From: Amia ocellicauda
Lineage: Eukaryota; Chordata; Actinopteri; Amiiformes; Amiidae
Assembly: GCF_036373705.1 (NCBI RefSeq)
Contig: NC_089863.1
Coordinates: forward strand, 21,760,619-21,824,618
Length of the DNA: 64,000 bases
Direction of reading: 5' to 3'
The position numbers and the translations under genes were made by a program. The notes under the pieces were generated by a model. It did no database searches. It was not told the origin of the DNA and was given only the letters and a program-made list of their open reading frames with translations. Below, piece after piece: positions 54,613-64,000 of the stretch; the stretch's first letter is position 1; each line of letters opens with the position of its first letter.

Positions 54613-55512
54613 CAGGGTTGTGGGTAATGCGTTACTAAGTAACGGTATGGTATTACTTTTGGTAGTAACGAGTAACGTAACGTGGTATGGTTCCAAAAGG
54701 AGTAATAATATTACAGTTACTGATTCCTTTTTTTTGTTCTCGTTACTGCATTACACATTGTAACGATATGGTCTTAATAAGGACGATAAGGACGTCTATG
54801 TCGTACACTAAAAATATTAGAAAAACTGTCGTTTGCAGTTACAAATCTGTAGTAAGAGTAATAAGTTAAAGGATTCAAGTTGAGACATTTAAGATGCAGA
54901 TCTACTAGCACATATCTTGATGATGATTACAATAATAACAATAATAAAAATAAATAGCAAAGATGTATTTTAGTGTTGCACGTTTTCTTATGGTAACGTA
55001 ATGCTTGTCTGAGTATAATGTTGTCTATACACGTTTAGCTACTGCTAATATCTCTTAACAGAAACGTGTATTTATTATGCTGTCTCCAATCATCTAAAGC
55101 ACAAAGAATAAAACAGCCACAAAAGTCCTTTCCACACCAGGCTCTATCGCTCGTAGTGTTGCTTTCTGTCTTCATTTTTAAAACGAAACACAGAACCAAA
55201 CCCACAATCGCTCCGCTCCTCCCACAACAGGGGGTGGACTTCCGACACTGGCCTGGTTTTCCTGTGGCGCTTTATTAAAACAACAAAAGATAACAGTATG
55301 TCTCTGTCATTATCAACTGCTTGTGTTGGTGTAGCTTTGAAATTGTTTATTGAGGTCCCGCAACGTTTGGGGTGTAATGCAGAGTAATGTAAAAGTAAAG
55401 TAACTAATTACATTCTCCAGGAAGTAATAAGTAAAGTGTTTAGTTACTTTTGATATGAGTAACGAGTACAATGTAAGACATTACTTTTTGTGAGTAACGA
55501 CCCCAAACACTG
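54613..55512 (+). mobile_element. Non-autonomous hAT-like transposon, altered left subterminal
   Basis: Same GTAACGGTATGG variant and extra A as 30777-31676. Confidence 0.8.
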
Positions 55513-55763
55513 CTCTTTTCCTTCTCTTTTGGCTTGTTTGTTTGTTGTTGAAGGAGATACAAAGTTTGAGAGTGTCTCGTTTTATTTCTGAAATATAACT
55601 CCCAGAAAGTATGGTCTTTGTGTTCTTGAAATTGAATAACCTCAAAAGAAAGAAATGGTCCAATGAATTGCCGAAGAAAAGTCTAGCCGCTGTATTCTGG
55701 AATGAAGAAAAAAATGAAATGACAAGGGCAATCAAAGCAAGTAAGACAGTAGGCTGTGTGGCA

Positions 55764-55834
55764 TACGCTAGCCAGAAATCGAACGCAACTCACAAGAACA
55801 GGAACCTTGTATGATAGCACTACACCACTGGCGC
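55764..55834 (-). pseudogene. Gly-derived tRNA relic, anticodon CCT
   Basis: Additional D-arm change (plus strand GATAGCACTACACC). Confidence 0.74.
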
Positions 55835-56084
55835 TGCGGGGAAGCTCTAGATTCTGTCACCGAAGCAAATGCACAAGACATATAAAACGCGTCCCCTGGG
55901 GCACAATGGTCTTTTAATAATTATCTGTAATAATCTGCAGTCGAACTGCTTAATACGTACCTAGCTAATCACTACATCACAGGCGCATGGTTGTCATTCG
56001 GGGAAAATATGTGTTCACGAATGTTCATCGGAGTGGTTGTCATGCTAAGAGGTCAGTTGGAGTAGAGGGAGCTGGCCATGCCGT

Positions 56085-56157
56085 GCCTCGTTGGCGCAGT
56101 AGGTAGCGCATCAGTCTCATAATCTGAAGGTGGTGAGTTCGACCCTCACACGGGGCA
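56085..56157 (+). tRNA. tRNA-Met (CAT), array copy
   Basis: One substitution, G to A at the unpaired position 26 between D and anticodon stems. The fold is unaffected. Confidence 0.9.
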
Positions 56158-56272
56158 AGCACTCTTCCTTTATCTTTGAGTTCTACCACACTGATCTCCA
56201 GCTGCAGAAAAAAGGCGCACACCTGTGCAATAAAGTGGTTGCTTGCGCTGTCTGAAGAAATTCATGGCAAAA

Positions 56273-56345
56273 TGCCAAATCCTGGGATGGAACAAGGGAC
56301 CTTTAGATGTTCAGTCTATCGCTGCCCCAACTGAGCTATTTCGGC
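56273..56345 (-). pseudogene. tRNA-Phe-like relic (GAA)
   Basis: Shares the D-loop change of 51211-51283. The base just outside its 5' end also differs. Confidence 0.72.
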
Positions 56346-56471
56346 TATTGGTGAGATGACGTCGTGATCCCAAAAGTCAAAGTGAAGGAAGCCCTGGCAG
56401 AACACAGTCATTGAAAAGTTCATTGTTTTCCATGACGTCGGCAACGACTCAATTTGATCACTGCAACACAA

Positions 56472-56553
56472 GTCAGGATGGCCGAGTGGTGTAAGGTGCT
56501 GCGTGCAGGTCATCATCTCCTGTAGAGGCTTGGCTTGAATCCCACCTCTGACA
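56472..56553 (+). pseudogene. tRNA-Leu-like relic (CAG), one base shorter
   Basis: One T is missing in the T arm (GGCTTGAATC) and one G to A change lies in the variable region, so this copy is the most damaged. Confidence 0.74.
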
Positions 56554-57138
56554 AGGGTCCTTTTACCACTCAGGAGCACACACTTACCCGTGCTGGCGAC
56601 AAGGACAACAAGAGTTGAGGACTGTGTTGAAAACGACATTACACAAAGAATTCAATGTTGAAAGAAATACATCAATACATAAATCAATGGACATGTATTT
56701 ATTCATTGATTGATTGACTTCAACATGTCTTAATTTAGTCGCTGTACCCACAAAGCAACACTCAGCATAGTGGAGGCTATAGCTCGGCGTTATTGCGTGT
56801 ACCTTACATGTATCACCCCTGGCACCTGGCCCTGATAACTCCCTACTTTTTGACCACAGTCTGTCTGTGACTTGAACCCGAGAAGTAAAAATGATGCACA
56901 TGGGCGCTTGCAATCTCGTTGTTTCAATCACATATCACAGTGGATGCGTACACACGGTGTTTCTCGGAGATTGCTGGGACAGTAACGAATGTGTTCCTTG
57001 CTTTACATGTCATCTAGCGCACAGTAGCTTTTTCTCCTTCTTTTTGCCCATATCATCCACATATTGTGCCTTTGGGAAACGCCTCCGAAACAGATTTAGA
57101 ATGCCCTGAGATTCAAGAAACGACAGTGCAACTCTTTC

Positions 57139-57172
57139 CAGGGTTGTGGGTAACGCGTTACTAAGTCTGAGT
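57139..57172 (+). mobile_element. hAT-like element, left tip
   Basis: Copy of 608-641 in the third B unit. Confidence 0.75.
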
Positions 57173-57754
57173 TGTAGAACCACGTGGGAAATTAGTGGAG
57201 AAGTCGCGGAGATAAAGCAAATAGAACTTTAATGGAGCCGGCTCGGAAGCTCCACGTCAGAAATAATTCCTTCAGTGAGACTTAATGTTTACAAACATGA
57301 GTACAACTTTATAGGAAAAATGACGTAACATCTTATGGCCGTTCATCCAATCAGAAGATACAGGTCCGGGTCCGTTTTACGATCTGTCCTCCCGTGAAGA
57401 GGTGATGGATCCAAAGCAGATGTCCGTCTTTGATGTGCACTAGGAAGATGCGATCCCACGGTCGTCATTTACCTAGTGTCAATCGTTCTTTAACAGAAAC
57501 AATTCCTGCCTATCTGGAGAAACGATTAAGTCATAAACAAATTCTCAGGAGACAGCTCTAGGCTATTTCGGCACTGTGTAATCTTTCATTACTGACAGGA
57601 GTTTCTAACAAATCGACCTTGTTGACCCTTTACTTGTCCTGCTAAATCGAATGTGCTCAGTCTGTATACAAAACTACTTCTAATGCTAGTATTAATATAA
57701 AACATTATATAATAATCACAAAACACTTTCTTCAACTTCCAAAAAGAGTCTTCA
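57173..57754 (-). mobile_element. Solo LTR of the class I ERV
   Basis: Duplicate of 642-1223 carried in the third B unit. Confidence 0.88.
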
Positions 57755-59111
57755 GAGAGTTAGTTGAAAATGCATGGGTATATTTTAAGAATATACTACA
57801 CGAGGCTCAGGAACAATTTGTACCAAAACTTAGCAAATTGAGGAAGAAAAAACATTGGCCAAAATGGTTTAATAGAGGTATGCAAAAAATATAAAGAGGA
57901 AGACAATGTTGTATAGCACATACAAAAGGGATGGTGACGAAACAAAATACATAGAATATGTTGAGCTGCAAAGAGATCTTAAGAAAGGGATCAGGAAAGC
58001 AAAGAGGGAATTAGAAAGAAAAATAGCTCTTGGAGCTCAAACCAATGCAAAGAGCTTTTTTCAATATCACAACAGCAAGCGGTTAATAAAGGAGGAGGTG
58101 AAACAGATAAAGGGCAAAAACGGAGGTATCTTGGAAAACGAACAAGATGTGGCACATATTCTAAATGAGTATTTCACAGAGGTTTTTACAAAAGAAAAAA
58201 CAGATGACATGCCACAGGTTGACAATCAGTCCAGTCAATCCCTAAGAGAGATCAGGATAAATGAGGAGGAGGTACTAAAGGGACTAGCAGAATTAAAAAC
58301 AAACAAATCACCTGGGCCAGATGGGATATTTCCAACAGTACTTCAAGAAAATAGGTGGCTCAGCAGATACAATCTTGGCAGCACAGGCTATTCAGAGGAA
58401 CTTAGATAATATTCAGTTGTGGGCTGACACCTGGCAAATGCAATTCAATGTGGACAAGTGCAAGGTAATACATGCAGGTAACAAAAATGTCCACTATAAT
58501 TACACTATGGGAGGTACAAATCTACATGAAGTAACGCATGAGAAAGACCTAGGAGTCTATGTGGACTCCTCACTTTCTCCATCCAAGCAATGTGGGGAAG
58601 CAATAAAGAAGGCAAACAGAATGCTAGGGTATATTGTCAAAAGTGTAGAATTTAAAACAAGGGCAGTCATGTTAAGACTGTACAATGCGCTAGTTAGACC
58701 TCATCTGGAATACTGTGTACAGTTCTGGGCACCACACTTCAAAAAGGATATTGCTGCCTTAGAGGCAGTTCAGAGGAGAGCAACCAGACTTATTCCAGGT
58801 CTTCAAGGGAAAGTCCTACTCGGAGAGACTGAGAGAACTGAACCTTTTCACCCTGGTACAGAGGAGACTACCCGGGGACAGAAATGGAAATTGGGCTTCA
58901 AGGCATTCAAAACGGAAAACAGGAGACACTTCTTTACACAGAGAGTAGTCACAATCTGGAATAAACTACCCAGCGATGTGGTTGAAGCTGAAAGTTTGGG
59001 AACATTTAAAAATGGTCTGGAATGGATCCTTGGATCACTTCGATATTAATGAACACCAAACGAGCAAGATGGGTCGAATGGTCCCCTCTCGTTTGTTAAC
59101 TCCCTTATGTT
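57755..59111 (+). mobile_element. CR1-like LINE, 5'-truncated and internally deleted
   Basis: Duplicate of 1224-2580 in the third B unit. Confidence 0.85.
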
Positions 59112-59183
59112 CTTAAAAGTGTCTGAAGCAGCATGAAAGAGCACACAAGGCAGCTGAGAACAGACAGAGAGGGGAGTGTATAT

Positions 59184-59255
59184 TGCGTTGGCCGGTAATC
59201 GAACCCGTGTCAACTGCTTGGAAGGCAGCTATGCTAACCACTATACCACCAACGC
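59184..59255 (-). pseudogene. tRNA-Gly(TCC)-like, damaged T arm
   Basis: The acceptor is perfect here (CCAACGC), but the T-stem mismatches of 2653-2724 remain. Confidence 0.72.
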
Positions 59256-59481
59256 TTAGAAACTGCTTCCCCACAATATCTCACTGTGGTAGAACATGAT
59301 TCCAGGATTGCAAAGTGGCAGGCAATTTGTTTTCCAAATTGCAATCGGTGAACATTTGGGAAGCCCTGCGATATCTGCAGTTTCCTGTTCCTGAGTGCGG
59401 AAGGAAAATGTCCATTAGCATCTTTCCAGATTGCACTTTATTCAGACCTTTCCGAAATGAAACAAAACCAAAGTTGAAACA

Positions 59482-59553
59482 TAGAAGAGGATGGTTTTAA
59501 TCCATCGACCTCTGGGTTATGGGCCCAGCACGCTTCCGCTGCGCCACTCTGCT
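59482..59553 (-). pseudogene. Initiator tRNA-Met-like (CAT)
   Basis: Same sequence as 2951-3022. Confidence 0.7.
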
Positions 59554-59822
59554 CCTTGGGCACTCATCCACCTGTTAACGTCACAGCCACTCCTATATTG
59601 CATATTGCAAGCAATACAAGTTTGCAAAGCCCTGCGTTATTTCCACTTTCCTGTTCAAGACTGCACACCGAGCTTCTCCATGCGCTGGAGCAGCTTTCCA
59701 GGTTTCAGTGCCTTCACATTTCACCCTGTATGTGCTGTGGGAAGCATCATGTCAATTGTTTTGAACTAAGCGGATCGGGGCTCAGTCTGAGCTCAGATCC
59801 GAGCTTAAAAATGACAGTGCTT

Positions 59823-59895
59823 CTGAGCAGCTGGGACTCAAAGCCACACTCCCTGGCTTAGGAACCCAGTGTCTGATCCACTAGGACACGGGGGC
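59823..59895 (-). pseudogene. tRNA-Arg(CCT)-like relic
   Basis: Loop TTCCTAA. Otherwise as 3292-3364. Confidence 0.65.
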
Positions 59896-59920
59896 TCAGC
59901 CAGACAGTATCGGAAAATGG

Positions 59921-59952
59921 AAATAAATAAATAAATAAATAAATAAATAAAA
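59921..59952. repeat. (TAAA)n microsatellite
   Basis: About seven units, two fewer than in the other B copies. Confidence 0.88.
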
Positions 59953-60148
59953 AGATGCTGCGCGTTACACAATAGACACCAGGTAAAGAAGTGAATAGTT
60001 ACAGGAACTGTCACGTAAGCTCCTCAACTTGAAACGGGCACATACGAACTCCTGTGAAATAACACGAGATGGATAACTACCCATTCTCTGCTGCAGCAGA
60101 ATGTGACTACCTATTGCGCAGATTACAATCAAATCAAGAAAGAGAGCG

Positions 60149-60267
60149 GGCTGATAATAACCTCAAAAGAAAGAAATGAAAATTCAGTCAATTGCTAAAG
60201 AAGAGTCTTGCCGCTGCATTCTGGAATGAAGAAAAGAATGAAATGACAAGTACAATCAAATCAAGAA
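60149..60267 (+). repeat. Extra 119-bp segment in the third B unit
   Basis: It repeats AATCAAATCAAGAAAGAGAG on both sides and contains ACCTCAAAAGAAAGAAATG and the CTGCATTCTGGAATGAAG stretch present at 16940-17040 and 49145-49245. The first two B units lack it, which looks like a deletion between the short direct repeats. Confidence 0.75.
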
Positions 60268-60287
60268 AGAGAGCGGGCTGTGTCGGA

Positions 60288-60358
60288 TGCGCCAGCCGGG
60301 AATCGAACCAGAGTCACAAGAATGGGACTCTTGTATGATACCACTACACCACTGGCGC
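60288..60358 (-). tRNA. tRNA-Gly(CCC), slightly degraded
   Basis: Same sequence as 3638-3708, preceded by a duplicated stretch of its own downstream flank. Confidence 0.7.
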
Positions 60359-60669
60359 TGCTGGGGAAGCTCTGGCTTGCGTCCTTGAAGCAAATTCATA
60401 GAAAGCGTCCCATGTGGCAAGATGATGTCTTAATGATTATTTTTATTAGTCTGTTGTCGATCTGCTTAATACGTACCTAGCCAATCACTACATCACAGGT
60501 GCAGAGACAATCAGTATGAAGGCGAACACGATTTCGTTAACGTGTGCCCATTTACAAGTTTAATGAATGTATACATAAATAAAGCAGATCTGGGTTTTCC
60601 TCTGAAACATTAAGGACTGGTTTCATAAATGCGTCCATAAGTCCATAAACGCCACGAGTGCAACTCTAT

Positions 60670-61462
60670 TGTAGCTGCTGTTACTGTACAATTCATCGTG
60701 ATACGTGTGTGTTTTATTTCAGCTGTAACTCGCCCTGGTTAAGCACGTCTACGGTGTAATTTAAAAATATTACAGAAATTGTCGATTGCAGTTACAAATC
60801 TGTAGTAAGAGTAATACGTTAAGGGAGTCAAGTTCAGCAATTTAAAATACAAATCTACTAGCACATATCTTGATAAAAATTACAATAATAACAATAATAA
60901 TAATACATAGCAAATATTTATTTTAGTGTTGCACATGGAAAGTTTTCTTACAGTAACTTCTGAATATAATGTTGTCTATACCCTTTTAGCTATTCGTAAT
61001 ATCTCTTAACAGAAACGTGTATTTATTATGCTGTCTCCAATCATCTAAAGCACAAAGAATAAAACAGCCACAAAAGTCCTTTCCACACCAGGCTCTATCG
61101 CTCGTAGTGTTACTTTCTGTCTTCATTTTTAAAACGAAACACAAAACCAAACCCACAATCGCTCCGCTCCTCCCACAACAGGGGGTGGACTTCCGACACT
61201 GGCCTGGTTTTCCTGTGGCGCTTTATTAAAACAACAAAAGATAACAGTATGTCTCTGTCATTATCAACTGCTTGTGTTGGTGTAGCTTTGAAATTGTTTA
61301 TTGAGGTCCCGCAACGTTTGGGGTGTAATGCAGAGTAATGTAAAAGTAAAGTAACTAATTACATTCTCCAGGAAGTAATAAGTAAAGTGTTTAGTTACTT
61401 TTGATATGAGTAACAAGTACAATGTAAGACATTACTTTTTGTGAGTAACGACCCCAACACTG
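60670..61462 (+). mobile_element. Diverged hAT-like element, right portion
   Basis: Copy of 4020-4812. Confidence 0.65.
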
Positions 61463-61713
61463 CTCTTTTCCTTCTCTTTTGGCTTGTTTGTTTGTTGTTG
61501 AAGGAGATACAAAGTTTGAGAGTGTCTCGTTTTATTTCTGAAATATAACTCCCAGAAAGTATGGTCTTTGTGTTCTTGAAATTGAATAACCTCAAAAGAA
61601 AGAAATGGTCCAATGAATTGCCGAGGAAAAGTCTAGCCGCTGTATTCTGGAATGAAGAAAAAAATGAAATGACAAGGGCAATCAAAGCAAGTAAGACAGT
61701 AGGCTGTGTGGCA

Positions 61714-61784
61714 TACGCTAGCCAGAAATCGAACGCAACTCACAAGAACAGGAACCTTGTATGATACCACTACACCACTGGCGC
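61714..61784 (-). pseudogene. Gly-derived tRNA relic, anticodon CCT
   Basis: Full length. Unlike the other two B units this one has no 8-base gap. Confidence 0.75.
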
Positions 61785-62034
61785 TGCGGGGAAGCTCTAG
61801 ATTCTGTCACCGAAGCAAATGCACAAGACATATAAAACGCGTCCCCTGGGGCACAATGGTCTTTTAATAATTATCTGTAATAATCTGCAGTCGAACTGCT
61901 TAATACGAACCTAGCTAATCACTACATCACAGGCGCATGGTTGTCATTCAGGGAAAATATGTGTTCACGAATGTTCATCGGAGTGGTTGTCATGCTAAGA
62001 GGTCAGTTGGAGTAGAGGGAGCTGGCCATGCCGT

Positions 62035-62107
62035 GCCTCGTTGGCGCAGTAGGTAGCGCGTCAGTCTCATAATCTGAAGGTGGTGAGTTCGACCCTCACA
62101 CGGGGCA
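62035..62107 (+). tRNA. tRNA-Met (CAT), array copy
   Basis: Identical to 5377-5449. Confidence 0.92.
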
Positions 62108-62222
62108 AGCACTCTTCCTTTATCTTTGAGTTCTACCACACTGATCTCCAGCTGCAGAAAAAAGGCGCACACCTGTGCAATAAAGTGGTTGCTTGCGCTG
62201 TCTGAAGAAATTCTTGGCAAAA

Positions 62223-62295
62223 TGCCAAATCCTGGGATGGAACAAGGGACCTTTAGATGTTCAGTCTATCGCTCCCCCAACTGAGCTATTTCGGC
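62223..62295 (-). pseudogene. tRNA-Phe-like relic (GAA)
   Basis: Same sequence as 5565-5637. Confidence 0.74.
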
Positions 62296-62419
62296 CATTG
62301 GTGAGATGACGTCGTGATCCCAAAAGTCAAAGTGAAGGAAGCCCTGGCAGAACAGTCATTGAAAAGTTCATTGTTTTCCATGACGTCGGCAACGACTCAA
62401 TTTGATCACTGCAACACAA

Positions 62420-62502
62420 GTCAGGATGGCCGAGTGGTGTAAGGTGCTGCGTGCAGGTCATCGTCTCCTGTAGAGGCTTGGCTTTGAATCCCACCTCTGA
62501 CA
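62420..62502 (+). pseudogene. tRNA-Leu-like relic (CAG)
   Basis: Gene body unchanged. Confidence 0.74.
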
Positions 62503-63088
62503 AGGGTCCTTTTACCACTCAGGAGCACACACTTACCCGTGCTGGCGACAAGGACAACAAGAGTTGAGGACTGTGTTGAAAACGACATTACACAAAGAAT
62601 TCAATGTTGAAAGAAATACATCAATACATAAATCAATGGACATGTATTTATTCATTGATTGATTGACTTCAACATGTCTTAATTTAGTCGCTGTACCCAC
62701 AAAGCAACACTCAGCATAGTGGAGGCTATAGCTCGGCGTTATTGCGTGTACCTTACATGTATCACCCCTGGCACCTGGCCCTGATAACTCCCTACTTTTT
62801 GACCACAGTCTGTCTGTGACTTGAACCCGAGAAGTAAAAATGATGCACATGGGCGCTTGCAATCTCGTTGTTTCAATCACATATCACAGTGGATGCGTAC
62901 ACACGGTGTTTCTCGGAGATTGCTGGGACAGTAACGAATGTGTTCCTTGCTTTACATGTCATCTAGCGCACAGTAGCTTTTTCTCCTTCTTTTTGCCCAT
63001 ATCATCCACATATTGTGCCTTTGGGGAACGCCTCCGAAACAGATTTAGAATGCTCTGAGATTCAAGAAACGACAGTGCAACTCTTTTC

Positions 63089-63995
63089 CAGGGTTGTGGG
63101 TAACGCGTTACTAAGTAACGCATTACAGTAATGTTATTACTTTTGGTAGTAACGAGTAACATAACGTGGTATGGTTCCAAAAGGAGAAATAATATTACAG
63201 TTACTGATTCCTTTTTTTTGTTCTCGTTACTGCATTACACATTGTAACGATATGGTCTTAATAAGGACGATAAGGACGTCTATGTCGTACAATAAAAATA
63301 TTAGAAAAACTGTCATTTGCAGTTACAAATCTGTAGTAAGAGTAATAAGTTAAAGGAGTCAAGTTGAGACATTTAAGATGCAGATCTACTAGCACATATC
63401 TTGATGATGATTACAATAATAACAATAATAAAAATAAATAGCAAAGATGTATTTTAGTGTTGCACGTTTTCTTATGGTAACGTAATGCTTGTCTGAGTAT
63501 AATGTTGTCTATACACATTTAGCTACTGCTAATATCTCTTAACAGAAACGTGTATTTATTATGCTGTCTCCAATCATCTAAAGCACAAAGAATAAAACAG
63601 CCACAAAAGTCCTTTCCACACCAGGCTCTATCGCTCGTAGTGTTGCTTTCTGTCTTCATTTTTAAAACGAAACACAAAACCAAACCCACAATCGCTCCGC
63701 TCCTCCCACAACAGGGGGTGGGCTTCCGACACTGGCCTGGTTTTCCTGTGGCGCTTTATTAAAACAACAAAAGATAACAGTATGTCTTTGTCATTATCAA
63801 CTGCTTGTGTTGGTGTAGCTTTGAAATTGTTTATTGAGGTCCCGCAACATTTGGGGTGTAATGCAGAGTAATGTAAAAGTAAAGTAACTAATTACATTCT
63901 CCAGGAAGTAATAAGTAAAGTGTTTAGTTACTTTTGATATGAGTAACGAGTACAATGTAAGACATTACTTTTTGTGAGAAACGACCCCAACACTG
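63089..63995 (+). mobile_element. Non-autonomous hAT-like transposon
   Basis: Complete to its right end. Only the first five bases of the right-hand duplication are inside the window. Confidence 0.8.
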
Positions 63996-64000
63996 CTCTT

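Larger units (their letters stand above)
53944..56471 (+). repeat. A-type array unit 7
   Basis: Length is 2528 bp. It carries the same hAT rearrangement as unit 4 (compare 54625-54665 with 30790-30825), so it is a sister copy. Confidence 0.9.
56472..62419 (+). repeat. B-type array unit, third copy (5948 bp)
   Basis: It runs at a constant offset of 21303 from the second B copy up to about 60150. There an extra segment of about 119 bp is present, after which the offset shifts to about 21422. It lacks the 8-base gap in the Gly-derived relic seen in the other two B copies. Confidence 0.9.
62420..64000 (+). repeat. Array unit, 3' part cut by window
   Basis: Leu-like relic, spacer and an almost complete hAT-like element. 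The window ends five bases into the right-hand target duplication. Variants around 63160-63310 match the start of the D unit at 41730-41880. Confidence 0.88.

Overview
This window looks like animal nuclear DNA, most likely from a ray-finned fish. It has eukaryotic tRNA genes with no encoded CCA, a Tc1-type transposon, CR1-like LINEs and a class I (gamma-like) endogenous retrovirus. I see no host protein-coding gene. The species call is inference only.

The backbone is a hierarchical tandem array of tRNA genes. The short A unit is about 2.53 kb. It carries, in order: a decayed Leu tRNA (+), a long spacer, a non-autonomous hAT-like element with an 8-bp target duplication, a decayed Gly-derived tRNA (-), a well-preserved elongator tRNA-Met(CAT) (+) and a decayed Phe tRNA (-). 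Full A units occupy 22505-35167 (five) and 51410-56471 (two). A partial unit starts at 62420.

A longer B unit of 5.8-5.9 kb lies at 1-5761 (partial), 35168-40989 and 56472-62419. It is an A unit whose hAT element is broken shortly after its left end by a solo LTR. The LTR is followed by a 5'-truncated LINE, a second tRNA block (Gly-TCC, iMet, Arg-like, Gly-CCC, all minus) and an older diverged hAT copy. Unit C (5762-22504) is the B arrangement with a full provirus (6465-14485, minus strand) in place of the solo LTR, plus a second, longer LINE at 17834-21575. Unit D (40990-51409) holds diverged and inverted spacer DNA, an intact tRNA-Ala(TGC), a Tc1/mariner element with a 36-residue D-to-E spacing, a trinucleotide microsatellite, a Trp-derived tRNA relic with a CTA anticodon, another LINE copy, and the cleanest Gly-TCC gene.

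The provirus has gag with a PPPY late motif and two zinc knuckles, pro, a frameshifted pol and an uninterrupted env-like frame. The LINE copies share one 3' flank, so they look like duplicates of a single insertion. They fall into two sets with different internal deletions.

The window is best read as a tRNA megasatellite that grew by unequal exchange, carried its transposon cargo along with it, and kept mainly the Met gene (plus a few Gly, Ala and iMet copies) in foldable form. Several blocks are nearly identical over kilobases (1-6450 and 35229-41680), so recent duplication or assembly duplication must be considered.
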